Notes under the pieces: model-generated
Seen by the model: the letters and a program-made list of their open reading frames with translations, nothing else
Told to the model about the DNA's origin: nothing
Databases searched by the model: none
Part shown: one piece after another, positions 16,370 to 25,095 of the stretch
How positions within the stretch are numbered: the stretch's first letter is position 1
Layout: each line of letters opens with the position of its first letter
Source of the DNA: Vicinamibacterales bacterium
GTDB taxonomy: Bacteria; Acidobacteriota; Vicinamibacteria; Vicinamibacterales; UBA2999
Assembly (NCBI GenBank): GCA_041394705.1
Contig: JAWKHS010000030.1
Location: 1 to 51,624, forward strand
DNA: 51,624 bases
Direction of reading: 5' to 3'
Program-made: the position numbers and the translations under genes

Positions 16370-17137
16370 GTGAGACTCAAGGGGAAGGTCGCGCTCGTGA
16401 CGGGCGCCAGCCAGGGCATCGGACGCGCGATCGCGGAACGCTTCGCGAAGGAGGGCGCCGATATCGTCGTCAACTATCGGAGCGACCCTGACACGGCCGC
16501 CGAAGTCGCCGATGGGGCCCGCGCCGCCGGCGTGCGCGCCACGGCGCTGCAGGCCGACGTGTCGGTCGTGGAACAGGTGCGGAGCCTCATCGAGCGGGCG
16601 GTCGCCGAGATGGGCCGGCTCGACATCCTCGTGAACAACGCCGGGGTCGAGTCGCACGCGCCGTTCTGGGACGTCACCGAGGCGGACTACGACAAGGTCC
16701 TGAACGTGAACCTGAAGGGCGTGTTCTTCGGCACCCAGGCGATGGTGCGGCACCTCCGGGCCACGAACCGGCCCGGCCGCATCGTGAACGTCAGCTCGGT
16801 GCACGAAGAGCTGCCGTTTCCGAACTTCGCCGCCTACTGCGCGAGCAAGGGCGGCCTGAAGATGCTCACGCGCAATCTCGGCGTGGAACTCGGCCCGCTG
16901 GGCATCACGATCAACTCGGTGGCCCCCGGCGCCATCGTCACGCCCATCAACTCGGCGCTGCTCAACGACCCGGCGAAGCTGCAGTCGCTCACCGCGCAGA
17001 TTCCGCTGTCGCGGCTCGGCACGACCGGCGACGTGGCCGGAGTGGCGGCGTTCCTTGCCTCGGACGACGCCGCCTACGTGACCGGCGCGACCTACGTCGT
17101 GGACGGCGGCCTGACCTGGTTCTATCAGGAGCAGTGA
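16370..17137 (+). CDS. Short-chain dehydrogenase, glucose 1-dehydrogenase-like
   Basis: 255 residues from GTG 16370. Classical SDR motifs: TGASQGIGRA (11-20), NNAG (89-92), catalytic N114, S142, Y156 and K160 (YCASKGG), and the C-terminal YVTGATYVVDGGLTWF. Sequence style is that of Gdh-like SDRs acting on sugars or polyols with NAD(P). The residue after strand 2 (NYRSD) suggests NADP use. Substrate unproven. It is convergent with the anti-sigma gene, and its stop codon lies inside a TGAGGC/GCCTCA inverted repeat (17135-17140/17168-17173) that also holds that gene's stop. Confidence 0.88.
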   Translation: MRLKGKVALVTGASQGIGRAIAERFAKEGADIVVNYRSDPDTAAEVADGARAAGVRATALQADVSVVEQVRSLIERAVAEMGRLDILVNNAGVESHAPFWDVTEADYDKVLNVNLKGVFFGTQAMVRHLRATNRPGRIVNVSSVHEELPFPNFAAYCASKGGLKMLTRNLGVELGPLGITINSVAPGAIVTPINSALLNDPAKLQSLTAQIPLSRLGTTGDVAGVAAFLASDDAAYVTGATYVVDGGLTWFYQEQ

Positions 17138-17170
17138 GGCCGGCCGGGTCGGGCCGCGGCGCGCGCCGCC

Positions 17171-17899
17171 TCAGGGCTCCAGCCGGTACACCGTGCCCGC
17201 GTGGACGACCACCACGCGGGACCCGAGCGCCGAGTACGCGGCCAGCGCCGGCTCCCGGCCGATCAGGGCGGCCCGGCTGGGGCCGCTCAGGCTCTCCTCG
17301 GGCAGGAGGGCCAGGCTGTCGTAGGCCTCGTCCACCCACACGCCCGACTCGAACCGGAACGTCTTGCCGCCGACGCGGCGTTCCCCGCCTCGGAGGCGCA
17401 GGGCCGTTGCCGGCTCTGGCGCCGGGAGGGGCGTGCCGACCTCGACCGCCGGTGCGGCTGGTGCCGGAATGGCCGGCGCCGCGGACTGGGCCGCCGCTGG
17501 CCGGTCGACGGGGGCCGGTGCCGGCGTGTTCGGCGCGGTGAGGGGCGGGTCCGTGCGTCGGGCCACCGCCACCGCCAGCACCAGCACGGCGGCCGCGGCC
17601 AGCCAGGGGGCCACCCGGGGGATCCGGCGCGGGCGGACCGGCATCGGGACCACCCGCGCCGCCTCGGGTGCGTTCTTCGTCGGAAGGGAGGCCCGGAAGG
17701 CCGCCAGGTCATCCAGCTCCGCCGCACAGGCGGCGCAGGCGGCGGCGTGCGCTTCCACGGCCTCCCGCCCGATGTCGTCCAGGCCGCCGTCCACGAAGGC
17801 CTCGATGTCGTCGTAGGCCAGGTGCTCGTCCGCCCGGCCCAGGGCCTCCAACACGCGGAGGTGGCGCCCGAGGTCGTCCCCGGACGGATGCGCAGTCAT
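17171..17899 (-). CDS. Membrane anti-sigma factor with zinc-finger (zf-HC2-like) domain
   Basis: 242 residues. The N-terminal zinc-binding helix pair has H51-x3-C55-x2-C58 (HAAACAAC) after an EAFVDGGLDD helix, the ZAS pattern that clamps sigma factors. One TM helix lies at 98-114 (PWLAAAAVLVLAVAVA), then a Pro/Ala-rich spacer (117-165) and a periplasmic domain of about 75 residues (RVGGKTFRFESGVWVDEAYD to the end). Start ATG 17899 overlaps the sigma gene's stop (ATGA), so it is translated with its cognate sigma. The exposed C-terminal domain is the probable sensor or proteolysis target. Confidence 0.82.
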   Translation of the reverse strand: MTAHPSGDDLGRHLRVLEALGRADEHLAYDDIEAFVDGGLDDIGREAVEAHAAACAACAAELDDLAAFRASLPTKNAPEAARVVPMPVRPRRIPRVAPWLAAAAVLVLAVAVARRTDPPLTAPNTPAPAPVDRPAAAQSAAPAIPAPAAPAVEVGTPLPAPEPATALRLRGGERRVGGKTFRFESGVWVDEAYDSLALLPEESLSGPSRAALIGREPALAAYSALGSRVVVVHAGTVYRLEP

Positions 17900-18951
17900 G
17901 TCCCGCTCCTCACACGCGATCTGACGCGTGAATCCGCCCCGGCATTACCCCAGGCCTGCACGCGCCGTGACAATCGCGCGCGCCCGGTCTTGCGCAGGTT
18001 GATCACCTGTTGCCTCGTGAGGCCCAGCCGGCAGGCGATCGTGGCGTCGTCGAGCGGCAGGTCGGGCAGCAGGGCGGCCAGTTCCCCAACCGTCATCTCG
18101 AGGGCTCCAGCAATCGCGGGCAGCGGGGCGATTCCAGCGTGGACCAGGAGGGCCAGCGCATCGCCACCGTCCTCGTCCCGGAGGTTCAGCAGCAGCGCGA
18201 CCCGCTGGCGCACCGGCAGCGCCAGGACCTCCCCCCACACCGACGCGAGGGTCGACTTGACCTCGGCCGCCAGGTCCGGGCCGCCAGCGGTCGCCCGGGG
18301 TTCGGGTCCCGCCTCCGCGTCCAGGGGGCGTTCGAGGTCGCGCGCCGGCAGCCCGGACAGCTCGGCCGCCACGTCCACGACGGCGTCGAGCGGCAGGGGG
18401 CCGCCGGCACGATCGAACAGGGCCGGAATCAGCACGGTGAGGCGCGTGTCTCCCGCGGCGGCCTGCGCCAGTCCGTCCGCGGGCACGGGCGTCCGGTTCC
18501 GCCACTCCGCCCACCCGGCCACCGAGTCCCCTCCCGCATCGGTCCACACCGCGAAGCCCGCGGTGTGGCGGAGGAAGTAGCGCACGCGGTTCTTGAGGCG
18601 CGCGCGCTCGGGCGATCGCCGCCGCAGGAACTCCGCGCACGCGTGGCGGGTCACGGTCGTGACGTAGCCGCCCACGTTGTGGATGGGCGGGGCCTCGCCG
18701 CGGCGGAGCGCGGCCAGCGCGCCGATCACGGCGACCCGGGCGTCGCCGGCCATCTCGAGCGCGTCCTGATTGCGGGCGCCGGTGTCGTCGCCGCGCAGCG
18801 ACACGGCCATCTTGCCGCGGATCGTGGACAGGATCAGCGCGTCGACGTGATCGCGCATCAGCGAGGCGAGCAGGTCGGCCGCCGCGGCGGGCTCGGCCTC
18901 CACGAATCGGGCGACGAGCGTGTCGATCGCCTCTGACGGCTCGGCCGGCAT
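17896..18951 (-). CDS. Sigma-70-like (ECF-type) factor, enlarged
   Basis: 351 residues from ATG 18951, longer than usual ECF sigma factors (~180-220). The N-terminal half contains a region-2-like helical block (LARFVEAEPAAAADLLASL, then YVTTVTRHACAEFLRRRSPERARLKNRVRYFLRHT), and the C-terminus ends in a region-4 helix-turn-helix (LDDATIACRLGLTRQQVINLRKTGRARLSRRV). In between is an insert of ~130 residues with no motif I know. It follows the TPR-CHAT gene by 11 bp and overlaps the anti-sigma gene by 4 bp. Sigma identity is inferred from the HTH, the partial region 2 and the adjacent ZAS protein. Confidence 0.7.
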   Translation of the reverse strand: MPAEPSEAIDTLVARFVEAEPAAAADLLASLMRDHVDALILSTIRGKMAVSLRGDDTGARNQDALEMAGDARVAVIGALAALRRGEAPPIHNVGGYVTTVTRHACAEFLRRRSPERARLKNRVRYFLRHTAGFAVWTDAGGDSVAGWAEWRNRTPVPADGLAQAAAGDTRLTVLIPALFDRAGGPLPLDAVVDVAAELSGLPARDLERPLDAEAGPEPRATAGGPDLAAEVKSTLASVWGEVLALPVRQRVALLLNLRDEDGGDALALLVHAGIAPLPAIAGALEMTVGELAALLPDLPLDDATIACRLGLTRQQVINLRKTGRARLSRRVQAWGNAGADSRVRSRVRSGT

Positions 18952-18962
18952 GCTGGCTGCGC

Positions 18963-21533
18963 CTATCGCGGTTCGCCCGTCAGCTGGAACGCCGCCCAGT
19001 GGCCGGGATGCGCGTAGCGTGCGCGCGTGGCGAGCTGCGCGCGCCTGAGCGCCGAGGCCTTCGACCGCCCCGCCTGCAGGCCCTCGTAGAAACGGGCCAT
19101 CAGGAACGCCGTCGAGTCGTCGGACACGTCCCAGAGGCTCGTCACGATCGTGCGGGCGCCTGCGGAGAGGAACGCGCCGGTGAGCCCGGCGATGCCGTCG
19201 CTCGACACGCGTCCCAGGCCCGTCGAACATCCGCTGAGCACGACGAGGTCCGCGGCCAGCCGCAGCGCGACGATCTCGTCCACGCGCAGGTAGCCGTCGT
19301 CGTCGGCCGACGGCGCCAGCACGATGGCCGACGCCATCGGCCGGTCGGGCGAGACCGAGGCGTGCGCGGCGACGTGCAGCCAGTCGGCCCCGGGCGCCGC
19401 CGCCTTCAGGGCCGTTTCGGTGGCGTTGGCGCCGAGCAGCGTCTCGACGCGACGTCCACCGGCCCGCCGCGCCACCTCGTCCGCCTCCAGCCGCGCGCCG
19501 GGCAGCGGATCGCGCGGGGCGTCAGGCGGCGGCGTCGGATCGGCGGCGACGACGGCCCCGTCCGGCCCGCTCCGCCTGGCGGTGCCGCCCGACTCCAGCA
19601 GGACCCCGATCGAGGGAGCGTAGGACAGCGTATGACTGGCCACCACCGGCCGTCCCCGCTCGTCCACGAGCGCCCCGAACGGCACCACCTGCAGGACGTC
19701 GTCGGCGACGATCACGACGAGGGACTCGGGATCCGTCGGCAGCCACCGGGCGATGGGCGCGATCGTGCGCCGGTGGAGCGTCGCGAGCGCCTTGGCCGCC
19801 GGCGCCGTGTCGCCGACGGCGGCGAGATCGACGGCACGCCGGGCATCGGCGGCGAGTGCGCGGAGGGCGCCCTTGTCGATGCGTTCCGCGGCATGGCGCA
19901 CCGTGCCCGTCGGCGCCAGCACCCACGCCTCCAGCGTGTCGCCGGCGACGAGGTACTCCACGACGGTGGCGTCGAGGCGGCGAGCCACGGCCGTCATGTC
20001 GGCCAGCGACGGCGCCGGGACGCTGGCGGGCGTGCGAGCCGGCCCCGCCGCGTCGGGCTCCGCGTCGTGACGGGAGGCCAAGGCGTCGGCCAGGGCGCGC
20101 GCGCGGCCCGCCTCGGCCGCTTCCAGCGCCTCGCCCTGCCGGTCGAGCGAGGCCAGCAGCGTCGCGAGCCCGATGTGCGCCTCGCGCCAGGAGTTGCCGA
20201 ACATCGCGCGGTCGTCGTTGCTCGAGAGGCCGGCGCGCAGCGTCCGCGAGATCTCCACGGCCGCGCGGTAGTCGCCCATGGCGTCGGCCGCCCGGCCGCC
20301 CGCCCTCGCGGCATCGGCGCGTCCCACCAGCGCGTCGTACTCCGTCTCCGGCGACTTCATCCGTCGGGCAATCGCCAGCGCCGCGTCGAATCGCGCCCGT
20401 GCGGCGGCGGCGTCCCCGCTCAGGCTCGCGACGCGGCCCAGGACGACCAGCGCGCCTGCCTCGCCCTCCCGGCTGCCCATCGATCGGGCAAGGGCAAGCG
20501 CTTCTTCCGCGGCCGCGGCGGCCTGGTCCGGGCGATGCAGGCTCCGGAGTTCCAGATTGGCGCGCCCGACCAGCGCGTCGGTCAACCGGTCGAGGCTCTT
20601 CACCGCGCGGAACTGGTCGAGGGCCAGCTGCAGCTGCTCGTTGGCCTGCTGCGGACGGTCGAGCGCCGCCAGCAGCTCGGCGATGTTGCGGTGCGCCGTG
20701 GCGATGCCCACGACGTAGTCGGCGGCGGTCGCGGCCGAGAGCGACTCCCGGTGGCTGGCCAGCGCGCGCTCGTAGTCGCCGAGCATCGTATAGAGGTTGC
20801 CCAGGTTGCCGAGCGCCTGGTACTCGCCGATGCGGTTGCGGGCGATCCGCACGTCCTCCAGCGACTGCCGATACGCGGCCACGGCGTCGTCCAGGTCGCC
20901 GAGCGCGCGGTTCGCCGCGCCGAGCAGCGTGAGGATGGCCCAGACGCGTCCGCGCCCTCCGTCCGGCATCGAGCGCTCGGCCTCGAGAGCCCGTCGAAGC
21001 ACGCTTCTCGCACGCGCGAACTCTGACAGGCGGCCCAGCTGGCCGCCCATGACGGTGTAGGTCAACGCGACGTCGTGCGGGTCCTCGAGGCGGAGGCTCA
21101 GGGGCAGCACGCGTTCCAGCACGTCCAGCGCTTCCCTGGCGCGCCCCTGGCTGCCCATCGATTGCGCGAGGCCACGCGTGGCCATCACCTCCGTGCGCAG
21201 GTCGCGGGCCTCACGCGCCAGGGCGATGGCCTCGGTGCGCAGGCGTTCGGACGTGGAGAAGTCTCCCTGCGACCAGTAGGCCCAGGCCTCGAGCGCGATC
21301 GCACGCGCCAGCGCGGCGCGGTTGCCCTCGCGTTGCGCTGCGGCCTTCGCGTCGATCGCGAGGCGCTGCACGTCCTGCCGCCGTCCGGCGTCCACGGCGG
21401 CCTGCGCCTCGTCCAGCTTTGCGTCGAGCGTCGTCCGGGTCGAAGGGGCGGAGGGCTGCGCTCCAGCAGTCGCGCGCGCGAGGACCAGCACGGCGCACGT
21501 CGACACGCCCAGCACCGCGTTGGAGATCCGCAC
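18963..21533 (-). CDS. Exported TPR-CHAT (caspase-like) protease
   Basis: 856 residues from GTG 21533 (other in-frame starts lie upstream). A signal peptide (VRISNAVLGVSTCAVLVLARATAGAQ) is followed by many TPR helices (about residues 40-470) and a C-terminal CHAT domain (~540-856). The catalytic pair is present: His in WLHVAAHAS and Cys in LVVLSGCSTGLG, as in active caspase-like CHAT peptidases. It is the first gene of a probable operon with the sigma and anti-sigma genes. With a signal peptide it should be periplasmic, where it could reach the anti-sigma factor's outer domain. Substrate and activating ligand are unknown. Confidence 0.85.
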   Translation of the reverse strand: MRISNAVLGVSTCAVLVLARATAGAQPSAPSTRTTLDAKLDEAQAAVDAGRRQDVQRLAIDAKAAAQREGNRAALARAIALEAWAYWSQGDFSTSERLRTEAIALAREARDLRTEVMATRGLAQSMGSQGRAREALDVLERVLPLSLRLEDPHDVALTYTVMGGQLGRLSEFARARSVLRRALEAERSMPDGGRGRVWAILTLLGAANRALGDLDDAVAAYRQSLEDVRIARNRIGEYQALGNLGNLYTMLGDYERALASHRESLSAATAADYVVGIATAHRNIAELLAALDRPQQANEQLQLALDQFRAVKSLDRLTDALVGRANLELRSLHRPDQAAAAAEEALALARSMGSREGEAGALVVLGRVASLSGDAAAARARFDAALAIARRMKSPETEYDALVGRADAARAGGRAADAMGDYRAAVEISRTLRAGLSSNDDRAMFGNSWREAHIGLATLLASLDRQGEALEAAEAGRARALADALASRHDAEPDAAGPARTPASVPAPSLADMTAVARRLDATVVEYLVAGDTLEAWVLAPTGTVRHAAERIDKGALRALAADARRAVDLAAVGDTAPAAKALATLHRRTIAPIARWLPTDPESLVVIVADDVLQVVPFGALVDERGRPVVASHTLSYAPSIGVLLESGGTARRSGPDGAVVAADPTPPPDAPRDPLPGARLEADEVARRAGGRRVETLLGANATETALKAAAPGADWLHVAAHASVSPDRPMASAIVLAPSADDDGYLRVDEIVALRLAADLVVLSGCSTGLGRVSSDGIAGLTGAFLSAGARTIVTSLWDVSDDSTAFLMARFYEGLQAGRSKASALRRAQLATRARYAHPGHWAAFQLTGEPR

Positions 21534-21543
21534 GGCGAGCACG

Positions 21544-21549
21544 AGTGTA
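21544..21549 (-). promoter_or_regulatory. Candidate extended -10 box of the TPR-CHAT operon
   Basis: On the minus strand TGC-TACACT ends 10 nt before GTG 21533. This is an extended -10 form (TGn plus TACACT); transcription would begin about 4-5 nt before the start codon. There is no Shine-Dalgarno sequence, so the message would be nearly leaderless. Confidence 0.35.
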
Positions 21550-21768
21550 GCAGCCGCCCGTGCGGATCGGCGGCTCACGCGCGGCCCGTCCCGCGTATTC
21601 GCGCAGTGCCGCGGGACGTGGTAATCAGCGGGGGCGTTCGTACGCCAATCCCCCCGATCGGGCCTCGACCACGCGCGACCAACCAGATCGGCCGCGCTTT
21701 CGCACGCCGGGGGCACTGCGCACGCCAGCGGCCGTTCTCGAGTCGCCAGCGTCAGGAAGGAGCGGCGC

Positions 21769-22371
21769 TCACCTGGCCAGTTCGCGCGACAGCCACAACC
21801 GCGCGGCCATCCAGTCGGTGTTGACCGTGCGCGGGGACACGCCCAGCTCTTCGGCCGTCTCCTGCACGGTCATCCCTCCGAAGACGCGCAGTTCGGCCAC
21901 GCGGGCGCCGCGCGGATCGACCGCGGCGAAGCGCGTCAGGACGTCGTCGAGCGCGAGCAGATCGAAGGCGCCGTCCCGCTGCGGCACGAAGGCGTCGTCC
22001 AGCGTCACCCGCGGGACGCCGCCGCCCCGCTTGGCCGTGCCGTGCGCCCGGGCGTGCTCCACGAGGATCTGGCGCATGATCCGGGCGGCGATGCCCAGGA
22101 AGTGCGCCCGGTCCTGCCACTCGATGGTGCGCTGGTCGACCAGGCGGAGGAAGGCCTCGTGGGCGACGGCCGTGGGTTGCAGGGTGTGACCGTCACGTTC
22201 GCGTCGCATGAGACGCGATGCGATGGACCGGAGCTCGGGATACAGGAGCTCGGCGAGCCGGGCCGTCGCCTCGGCGCCACTGGCGCCGCCGCCGCGAAGG
22301 GTGAGCAGCAGCCGCGTGGCGTCGCCCTGGCCGACGTCATCAGGCGGGCCCGCCGGGGCGCCGGCCGTCAC
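21769..22371 (-). CDS. ECF-subfamily RNA polymerase sigma factor paired with a kinase
   Basis: 200 residues from GTG 22371. Region 2 (LAELLYPELRSIASRLMRRERDGHTLQPTAVAHEAFLRLVDQ, then WQDRAHFLGIAARIMRQILVEHARAHGTAKRGG) is typical of the sigma group often found beside TPR Ser/Thr kinases (the TIGR02999-like type). Region 4 is VAELRVFGGMTVQETAEELGVSPRTVNTDWMAARLWL. The GTGA start overlaps the kinase stop, so kinase and sigma are co-translated. The kinase may regulate this sigma by phosphorylation, as proposed for similar pairs; no anti-sigma gene is adjacent. Confidence 0.88.
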   Translation of the reverse strand: MTAGAPAGPPDDVGQGDATRLLLTLRGGGASGAEATARLAELLYPELRSIASRLMRRERDGHTLQPTAVAHEAFLRLVDQRTIEWQDRAHFLGIAARIMRQILVEHARAHGTAKRGGGVPRVTLDDAFVPQRDGAFDLLALDDVLTRFAAVDPRGARVAELRVFGGMTVQETAEELGVSPRTVNTDWMAARLWLSRELAR

Positions 22372-24959
22372 TGCGCGGCGTCCTCCGAGGCGGCCTGCCG
22401 GTACTCGGCGGCCAGCGCCGCCCGGCCCCGCGCCTGGTAGAAGTCGGCGAGTCCGCTCGCCATGCGGCGCGCCCGCGCGCTCTTCGGTCCCAGGCCGTCG
22501 CGGACCACGGTGTAGCCGTGAGTCATGTAGCGCTCGGCCTCGGCGGCCCGTCCCTGCTCGCGCAGGAAGCCGCCGTAGTTGAACTCGATGTTGCCGTACA
22601 CCCAATACATCGGTCCCGGCCCCGTCCCGATGGAGTTGAGCGCCGCCTTGAACGCCGACTCCGCCTCGGCCGTGCGTCCCAGGTCCTTGTAGGTGCCGGC
22701 CAGGTTCGTGTACGCAATCGCCACGTCGCGGTGGTGCTCGCCATGTCTCGCACGGTGGATCGCGAGCGCCCGCTGCTGATGCTCGACCGATTCCTCGAGG
22801 CGCCCGGCCGCCCGCAGGAAGACGCCGTAGTTGTTGTGGCTCTGGGCGGTCAACGGATGGTCCTCGCCGAGGACCCGCTCGCGAAGCGCCAACGCTTCCT
22901 TGTACATGGGTTCCGCCTCGCCGGTCCGCCCGAGGTTCTTGAGGATGACGGCGAGCTCGCTGAGGATGTCGGCGGTCAGCACCGGACTGCTGGCGTCACG
23001 GCGCGACCGCTCGAGCGCCTCCTGCAGGACCGCCACGGCCTCGTCCAGACGTTCCTCGGACTCCAGCACGCCGCCCAGATTGTCGAGGGCGAACGTGACT
23101 TCGTACGAGTCCGGCGGGTTCGTCCGCCGCGCGATCGCCAGCGCCTCGCGATACAAGGCCTCGGACTCCGGGAACTGCGCGAGCATCTGGAGGCTGAGCG
23201 CGAGCTTGGAGGTGACGTCGAGGATGGCGGGATCGTCTGGCGGGAGGAGTGCCTTGCGCATGTCCAGCGCCTCCCGGTAGAGGGGCAGCGCCTTGTCGTC
23301 CGCGCTCCCCACCGCGTGGCCGGCCGCCAGGGCCGCCAGCGCCGTGGCCACGTCCGGGTGACGCGGCCCGCGAATCCGGCGGGCGATCTCGAGCGACTTC
23401 TCCGCCAGCGCGATCGCGCGGTCGGGCACCTCGATGCCCGCGTAGGCCCTGCTCATCGTCGCGAGCAGGGCCGCCTGCACGTCCGGCTGTCCGGCCAGGT
23501 CGCGCTCGATGCGGCCGGCGCCCTGATCGAGCAACTCGCGCGCCGACAGGTTGGCACCCTGCGCGACGTTGGGGTCCGCGTGCTCGAAGATGCCGACGAG
23601 GAATGCCGACACCTGGCTGGCGGTGAGGGCGGCCTGACGCGCCTTGGCGCGCTCCACCGCCATGACCGTGACGAAGGCGGCGAGCGACACGACCGCGAGT
23701 GCGGCGAATCCCACCGCCACCCGGTGCCGCCGCGTGAACTTCCTCGCGCGATACCGCCACGAATCGCCCTGGGCCGCCACCGGCCGGCCGTCGAGATAGC
23801 GGCGGACGTCGTCGGCCAGCGCCGCGACGCTCTCGTAGCGCCGCTCCGGTTCCTTGCGCAGGCACGTCAGCACGATGTTGTCGAGGTCGCCCGACAGCAG
23901 CCGGCCCAGCCGCGAGGGGGTGGCCTGCCGCTGGCGTCCGATCGCCTTCGTGTCGGACGCTGGGCCGTCGCCGCCGGCCGGCGTGGTGACGACGCTGCTG
24001 GGCCGCACCGGCTCCTCGGTGGCGATCCGCCGCTGCATGTCCGTCACGCGCAGCCCGCGCAGGCGCAGCGGCGGGCGTCCGGTGAGCAGTTCGTAGAGCA
24101 CCACGCCCAGGGAGTAGACGTCGCTCCTGGTGTCGGCGCCGTCGGGACGGCCGTCCGCCTGCTCCGGGCTCATGTATTCCGGCGTGCCGACGAGCTGACC
24201 GACCTCGGTCAGGAGCGACACTCCGTCGCCGCTGTCCTCGAGCGCCTTGGCCACGCCGAAGTCGATCACCTTGGGAGCGGCCACCCCGTCGTGCTCGGAG
24301 ACGAGGATGTTCGACGGCTTCAGGTCGCGGTGGAGCACGCCCTTCTGGTGCGCGTGCTGCACGGCGTGGCAGACCTGCAGGAAGAGCCGCAGCCGATCGG
24401 CGACCGCCAGTCGCTGACCGTCCGCGTAGTCCGTGATCGGGACGCCGCGCACGAGCTCCATCACGAAGTACGGCTGGCCGTGGTCGTCGGCGCCGGCGTC
24501 GAGGATGCGGGCGATCCCCGGGTGGTCGAGCCGCGCCAGCGTCTGGCGCTCGGTCTCGAACCGCGCCATGACGCGTCGGGTGTCCATGCCGCGCTTGACG
24601 ATCTTCAGCGCCACCTCGCGTGCGATCGGCGCGGCCTGCCGGGCGCGGTACACCGTACCCATGCCGCCCTCGCCCAGCACGTCGTCGAGCACGTACGGGC
24701 CGACGGCCCGGCCCGCCGGATCGGATGTGCGGGCGCCCGGCCAGTCGAGGCGGCCGAGGGCGTCGAGCACGGCCTCGCCGGCCACCCCGCCGGTTTCCAG
24801 GAGGCCGTCGCGTTCGTGCGCCAGGAGGGACTCAATCTCGGCGCGGAATGCCTCGTCGCCTCCGCAGGCACGGTCGAGGTACGCCGGACGGTCGGCGACA
24901 GGCAGACTCATTGCCTCCAGGAGGATCGCCTTGGCCTCCTCGAAGCTGCCTGAAGACAT
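22368..24959 (-). CDS. Membrane Ser/Thr protein kinase with TPR repeats
   Basis: 863 residues from ATG 24959 (an ATG seven codons upstream is also possible). After a 90-residue N-terminal helical region (FEEAKAILLEAMSLPVADRPAYLDRACGGD) comes a complete Hanks kinase: glycine loop GEGGMGTVY (96-104), K119 (VALK), HRDLKPSN (210-217), DFG (233-235) and SPE. A single TM helix near 433-455 separates it from a periplasmic region full of TPR repeats (about 500-860). A TACGAT -10-like box ends five nt before ATG 24959. It is translationally coupled to the ECF sigma gene downstream. Confidence 0.9.
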   Translation of the reverse strand: MSSGSFEEAKAILLEAMSLPVADRPAYLDRACGGDEAFRAEIESLLAHERDGLLETGGVAGEAVLDALGRLDWPGARTSDPAGRAVGPYVLDDVLGEGGMGTVYRARQAAPIAREVALKIVKRGMDTRRVMARFETERQTLARLDHPGIARILDAGADDHGQPYFVMELVRGVPITDYADGQRLAVADRLRLFLQVCHAVQHAHQKGVLHRDLKPSNILVSEHDGVAAPKVIDFGVAKALEDSGDGVSLLTEVGQLVGTPEYMSPEQADGRPDGADTRSDVYSLGVVLYELLTGRPPLRLRGLRVTDMQRRIATEEPVRPSSVVTTPAGGDGPASDTKAIGRQRQATPSRLGRLLSGDLDNIVLTCLRKEPERRYESVAALADDVRRYLDGRPVAAQGDSWRYRARKFTRRHRVAVGFAALAVVSLAAFVTVMAVERAKARQAALTASQVSAFLVGIFEHADPNVAQGANLSARELLDQGAGRIERDLAGQPDVQAALLATMSRAYAGIEVPDRAIALAEKSLEIARRIRGPRHPDVATALAALAAGHAVGSADDKALPLYREALDMRKALLPPDDPAILDVTSKLALSLQMLAQFPESEALYREALAIARRTNPPDSYEVTFALDNLGGVLESEERLDEAVAVLQEALERSRRDASSPVLTADILSELAVILKNLGRTGEAEPMYKEALALRERVLGEDHPLTAQSHNNYGVFLRAAGRLEESVEHQQRALAIHRARHGEHHRDVAIAYTNLAGTYKDLGRTAEAESAFKAALNSIGTGPGPMYWVYGNIEFNYGGFLREQGRAAEAERYMTHGYTVVRDGLGPKSARARRMASGLADFYQARGRAALAAEYRQAASEDAAQ

Positions 24960-24964
24960 GGCCA

Positions 24965-24970
24965 ATCGTA
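24965..24970 (-). promoter_or_regulatory. Candidate -10 box of the kinase gene
   Basis: TACGAT on the minus strand, ending 5 nt before ATG 24959, which would place the transcription start at the start codon itself. No Shine-Dalgarno sequence is present. Low weight because a six-base match is easily met by chance. Confidence 0.25.
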
Positions 24971-25095
24971 GCCCAGCCATCCCGAGGCGCTGCGCGCCCC
25001 GGCACGCGGTCGTCCGCCGCGCCGGCTCGGGTCGGGCGCGGGCCTGGTGCCGGCCGGCCAGGACCGGAGACGTCCAGGCCGGTGATTCGCGCTGG

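Noticed and set aside
17135..17173. TGAGGC/GCCTCA repeat holding both stop codons as a terminator
   Set aside because: Only six bases pair cleanly and the inner bases need bulges; noted in the gene entries but not strong enough to list.
17171..21533. Whether the TPR-CHAT operon is part of a type III-E CRISPR system
   Set aside because: I see no repeat array, no gRAMP/Cas7-11 gene and no Cas1/Cas2 in the window; the likeness is only the TPR-CHAT plus sigma-control theme.
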